Source of the DNA: Streptomyces sp. NBC_01551
Lineage (GTDB): Bacteria > Actinomycetota > Actinomycetes > Streptomycetales > Streptomycetaceae
Assembly (NCBI RefSeq): GCF_026339935.1
Contig: NZ_JAPEPX010000001.1
Coordinates: 372,001 to 436,000, forward strand
Length of the DNA: 64,000 nucleotides
Direction of reading: 5' to 3'
The notes beneath the pieces were generated by a model that saw only the letters and a program-made list of their open reading frames with translations, was not told the origin of the DNA and made no database searches. The translations under genes were made by a program, and so were the position numbers. Below, in pieces: positions 62,201 through 64,000 of the stretch (its first letter is position 1; every line of letters begins with the position of its first letter).

Positions 62201-62797
62201 CTACGTGTACAGCTCGACGACGTCGAAGCAGACGAGGTCGCGCTCCGCGTCGAGGAGGAACCCGCCCGAGGAGGAGGTGAACAGGCCCGGCACGGGCCGG
62301 TTCACCAGCGCGTCGAAGGCCTCGGCGCGCTGCCAGGCCGCGTCGGCGGGCGCGTACGGCTTCAGGCGCTCCGGGAGGTCCTTCGGCGCCGCGGCCGCGA
62401 AGGAGTAGCCGGCGTCGCGCAGGATGCCCGCCACCTGGCCGGCCCCGAGGCGGGCGACGCCGACCAGCCGGAGCCGGGAGTCCGGGCTCGGGAGGTAGCG
62501 GTCTCCCCCGGCGGAGCCGTCCAGGTCGTAGCCCTGCCAGTGCGCTTCGAGGAGCTCGCCCGCGGCCCCGAACCGCCGCTTCAGGGGCGCGAGGTCGGTG
62601 CGGACCCGGTGCGGGTCCGGTTCGCCGGAGTCCCGTTCGCCGGAGTCCCGTTCGCCGGGGTTCCGTTCGCCCGGGCGCTCTTCGCCCGCCGACGACAGCG
62701 CGGACGCGATCCCGATGCCCGTGCCCGCCAGCAGCAGCGGGCCGCCCAGGATCAGCAGGAACCGGCGCCTGCCGGTGCGACCGCGCTGTGACTCCAT
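62201..62797 (-). CDS. Membrane-anchored protein with short tandem repeat
   Basis: This 198-residue protein has a basic N-terminus and one transmembrane or Tat-like signal helix (RRRFLLILGGPLLLAGTGIG). A repeat of PGERNPGERDSGERDSGEP (about residues 42-60) follows, then a globular part ending LVCFDVVELYT. The twin Arg before the helix could allow Tat export. No family is recognised. A start at the ATG of MESQRGR is supported by the signal helix; the frame is open further up but overlaps the aldolase gene. Confidence 0.6.
   Translation of the reverse strand: MESQRGRTGRRRFLLILGGPLLLAGTGIGIASALSSAGEERPGERNPGERDSGERDSGEPDPHRVRTDLAPLKRRFGAAGELLEAHWQGYDLDGSAGGDRYLPSPDSRLRLVGVARLGAGQVAGILRDAGYSFAAAAPKDLPERLKPYAPADAAWQRAEAFDALVNRPVPGLFTSSSGGFLLDAERDLVCFDVVELYT
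62620..62679. repeat. 15-bp tandem repeat, four copies
   Basis: The unit GTTCGCCGGAGTCCC occurs twice exactly (62620-62649), then in two diverged copies to 62679. It encodes the GER/SGE repeat of the membrane-anchored protein and keeps the frame, so the copy number can vary without breaking the gene. Confidence 0.7.
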
Positions 62798-62814
62798 CGT
62801 TGCCCCCGTACAGG

Positions 62815-63651
62815 TCAGTTCAGGGCGCTGATCATAGCCGCGGCCGTCGCCGCCATGGCCGTACGGGCGGCGGTCAGGTACGGGCGCGGGTCCGCCGGGG
62901 TGAGGTGGGCGCGGATGGCGTCGGTCATGGCCACGTTCAGCGCCGTGCCGATGTTGACCTTGCGGATGCCGCCCGCGACGGCGGCCGCGAGTTCCGCGTC
63001 CGGCAGCCCCGAGGAGCCGTGCAGGACGAGCGGGACGTCCACGGTCTTGGCCAGCCGGGCCAGCAGGACGTGGTCCAGCGAGGCCGTCCGGCTGGTCATC
63101 GCGTGGCTGCTGCCGACGGCCACGGCCAGCGCGTCCACCCCGGAGTCGGCGACGAACCGCCGCGCCTCGTCCGGATCGGTACGGGCGCCCGGCGCGTGCG
63201 GGTCGAGCGGCGCGGCGCCGTTCTTGCCGCCGACCTCCCCCAACTCGGCCTCGATCCAAAGCCCGTTGGCGTGCGCCCAGTCGGCGGCGGAGCGGGTCGC
63301 CTCCAGGTTCTCGGCGTACGGCAGCTGCGCGGCGTCGTACATCACCGAGCTGAACCCCGCGTCGGCCGCCCGCCGGAGCAGCTCGGGGCTCTTGACGTGG
63401 TCCAGGTGCAGCCCGACGGGGACGGCGGCCTCCTCGGCGCAGGCGGCGGCCGCGCGGGAGATGGGCAGCAGCTGCCCGCCCCGGAACTTCACGGCGTTCT
63501 CGCTCAGTTGCAGGATCACCGGCAGCCCGGCGGCCTCGGCCCCCGCGACGACGGCTTCGGCGTGCTCCAGGGTGATGATGTTGAACGCGGCGACGGCGCG
63601 GCCCGCGACGGCCGCCTCCAAGACGAGCGCTCCGGCGGGGACGATGCTCAT
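62815..63651 (-). CDS. Class II ketose-bisphosphate aldolase
   Basis: The 278-residue enzyme has the class II aldolase signatures: AFNIITLEHAEAVVAGAE, the zinc-site LHLDHVKS, GFSSVMYDAAQLPYAENL, the second zinc segment AVAVGSSHAM and LVLHGSSGL, then GIRKVNIGTALNVAMTDAI. This fits fructose- or tagatose-bisphosphate aldolases (GatY/KbaY type). The ATG overlaps the stop of the sugar isomerase gene (ATGA), an amino-sugar (GalNAc-like) catabolism layout; the exact sugar is not proven. Confidence 0.9.
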   Translation of the reverse strand: MSIVPAGALVLEAAVAGRAVAAFNIITLEHAEAVVAGAEAAGLPVILQLSENAVKFRGGQLLPISRAAAACAEEAAVPVGLHLDHVKSPELLRRAADAGFSSVMYDAAQLPYAENLEATRSAADWAHANGLWIEAELGEVGGKNGAAPLDPHAPGARTDPDEARRFVADSGVDALAVAVGSSHAMTSRTASLDHVLLARLAKTVDVPLVLHGSSGLPDAELAAAVAGGIRKVNIGTALNVAMTDAIRAHLTPADPRPYLTAARTAMAATAAAMISALN

Positions 63652-64000
63652 CGGACCGCCTCCTCGCCCGCGTCGAGGATCACCGAGCGGGTCAGATGGC
63701 GCGGCGCGTCCGGGTCCAGCCCCTGGTGGGCGGCGACGGCGATGGCCAGCCGGTGCACCCGTACCAGCTCGGCGAGCGGGTCGAGCCCGCCGGCCACCCA
63801 CTGGGAGCCGGTCCCGAGCACCTGTTCGGCGAGCCCGTCGGGCGCCTCGTCGAGGGACCAGGTGACGGTGCCGGGGCCGCTGACGCTGATGGGGCCGTGC
63901 CGGTATTCCATCGCCGGGTAGGACTCGGCCCACGACAGCGAGGCCTCCCGCATCTTCAGCGCGGCCTCGTGCGCGAGCCCCACGCTCCAGCCCCGGCCGA
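63648..64000 (-). CDS. SIS-domain sugar isomerase/deaminase (partial)
   Basis: This is the C-terminal part of a SIS-domain protein (GLAHEAALKMREASLSWAE, then YPAMEYRHGPISVSGPGT), a pattern shared by AgaS-type and GlmS-like phosphosugar isomerases. The start lies beyond the window. Coupled to the aldolase through an ATGA overlap, it may act on an amino-sugar phosphate. The missing N-terminal part decides the subfamily. Confidence 0.85.
   Translation of the reverse strand, partial: GRGWSVGLAHEAALKMREASLSWAESYPAMEYRHGPISVSGPGTVTWSLDEAPDGLAEQVLGTGSQWVAGGLDPLAELVRVHRLAIAVAAHQGLDPDAPRHLTRSVILDAGEEAVR

Noticed and set aside
1..64000. tRNA or rRNA genes, CRISPR arrays, plasmid origin
   Set aside because: No cloverleaf, rRNA segment, regularly spaced repeats or replication-initiator gene was seen while reading both strands; a tRNA scan would settle the first point.

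Overview
This 64 kb window is high-GC actinobacterial DNA, almost certainly a Streptomyces chromosome arm. The codon use, Streptomyces-type secreted proteins and gene families all fit, and there is no rRNA, tRNA or core housekeeping operon. No RNA gene or CRISPR array was found.

Layout. (1) 0-3.1 kb: a secreted BNR-repeat (sialidase-like) protein and two tiny secreted proteins. (2) 3.1-10.2 kb: a foreign, partly decayed island. It holds an IS5-family element with perfect 15-bp ends and a two-frame transposase, the remains of two coupled TniQ-family genes, a cysteine-rich protein divergent from an XRE regulator, a small zinc-finger protein and an unknown protein. (3) 10.2-57.8 kb: a very large stress/dormancy island resembling the DevR/DosR regulon of Mycobacterium and the OsdR/OsdK region of S. 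coelicolor. It has two GAF-GAF histidine kinases that keep the His/Tyr pair of the DosS heme pocket, and two paralogous NarL-type response regulators. It also has six universal stress proteins, five CBS-BON proteins, two PNPOx-like flavoproteins plus an HTH-PNPOx fusion, one intact and one broken cNMP-binding protein, two P-type cation ATPases, a DUF1918 and a DUF1876 protein, an Rv1733c-like membrane protein, a flavodoxin, a nitroreductase, a STAS protein, phosphoketolase, an orphan PEP-synthase C-terminal domain, a PLP decarboxylase, GH65 phosphorylase plus HAD phosphatase, a zinc alcohol dehydrogenase and a beta-CASP nuclease. Palindromes of the form GGGnCC-N(2-4)-GGnCC recur upstream of these genes, usually 60-90 bp before the start codon, and mark the probable regulon. 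(4) Inside that island, 27-33.4 kb carries NhaA, an arsenic-resistance cluster (MFS transporter with a frameshift, ArsO-like monooxygenase, ArsR, ArsN1-like acetyltransferase) and a resolvase stub. (5) 57.8-64 kb: a DUF6119 (TIGR04141) protein, an acyl-CoA dehydrogenase, small unknown or secreted proteins, and a sugar aldolase/isomerase pair that runs off the end.

How it works together (inference): the heme kinases would sense oxygen, NO or redox state and phosphorylate the NarL-type regulators. These would bind the palindromes and switch on stress proteins, ion pumps, fermentative and substrate-level carbon metabolism, redox flavoproteins and a ribosome-hibernation-like protein for survival without oxygen.

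Several genes are interrupted (TniQ, MFS, cNMP protein, PEP-synthase domain). Some of the single-base cases lie in or near homopolymers and could be sequencing errors.
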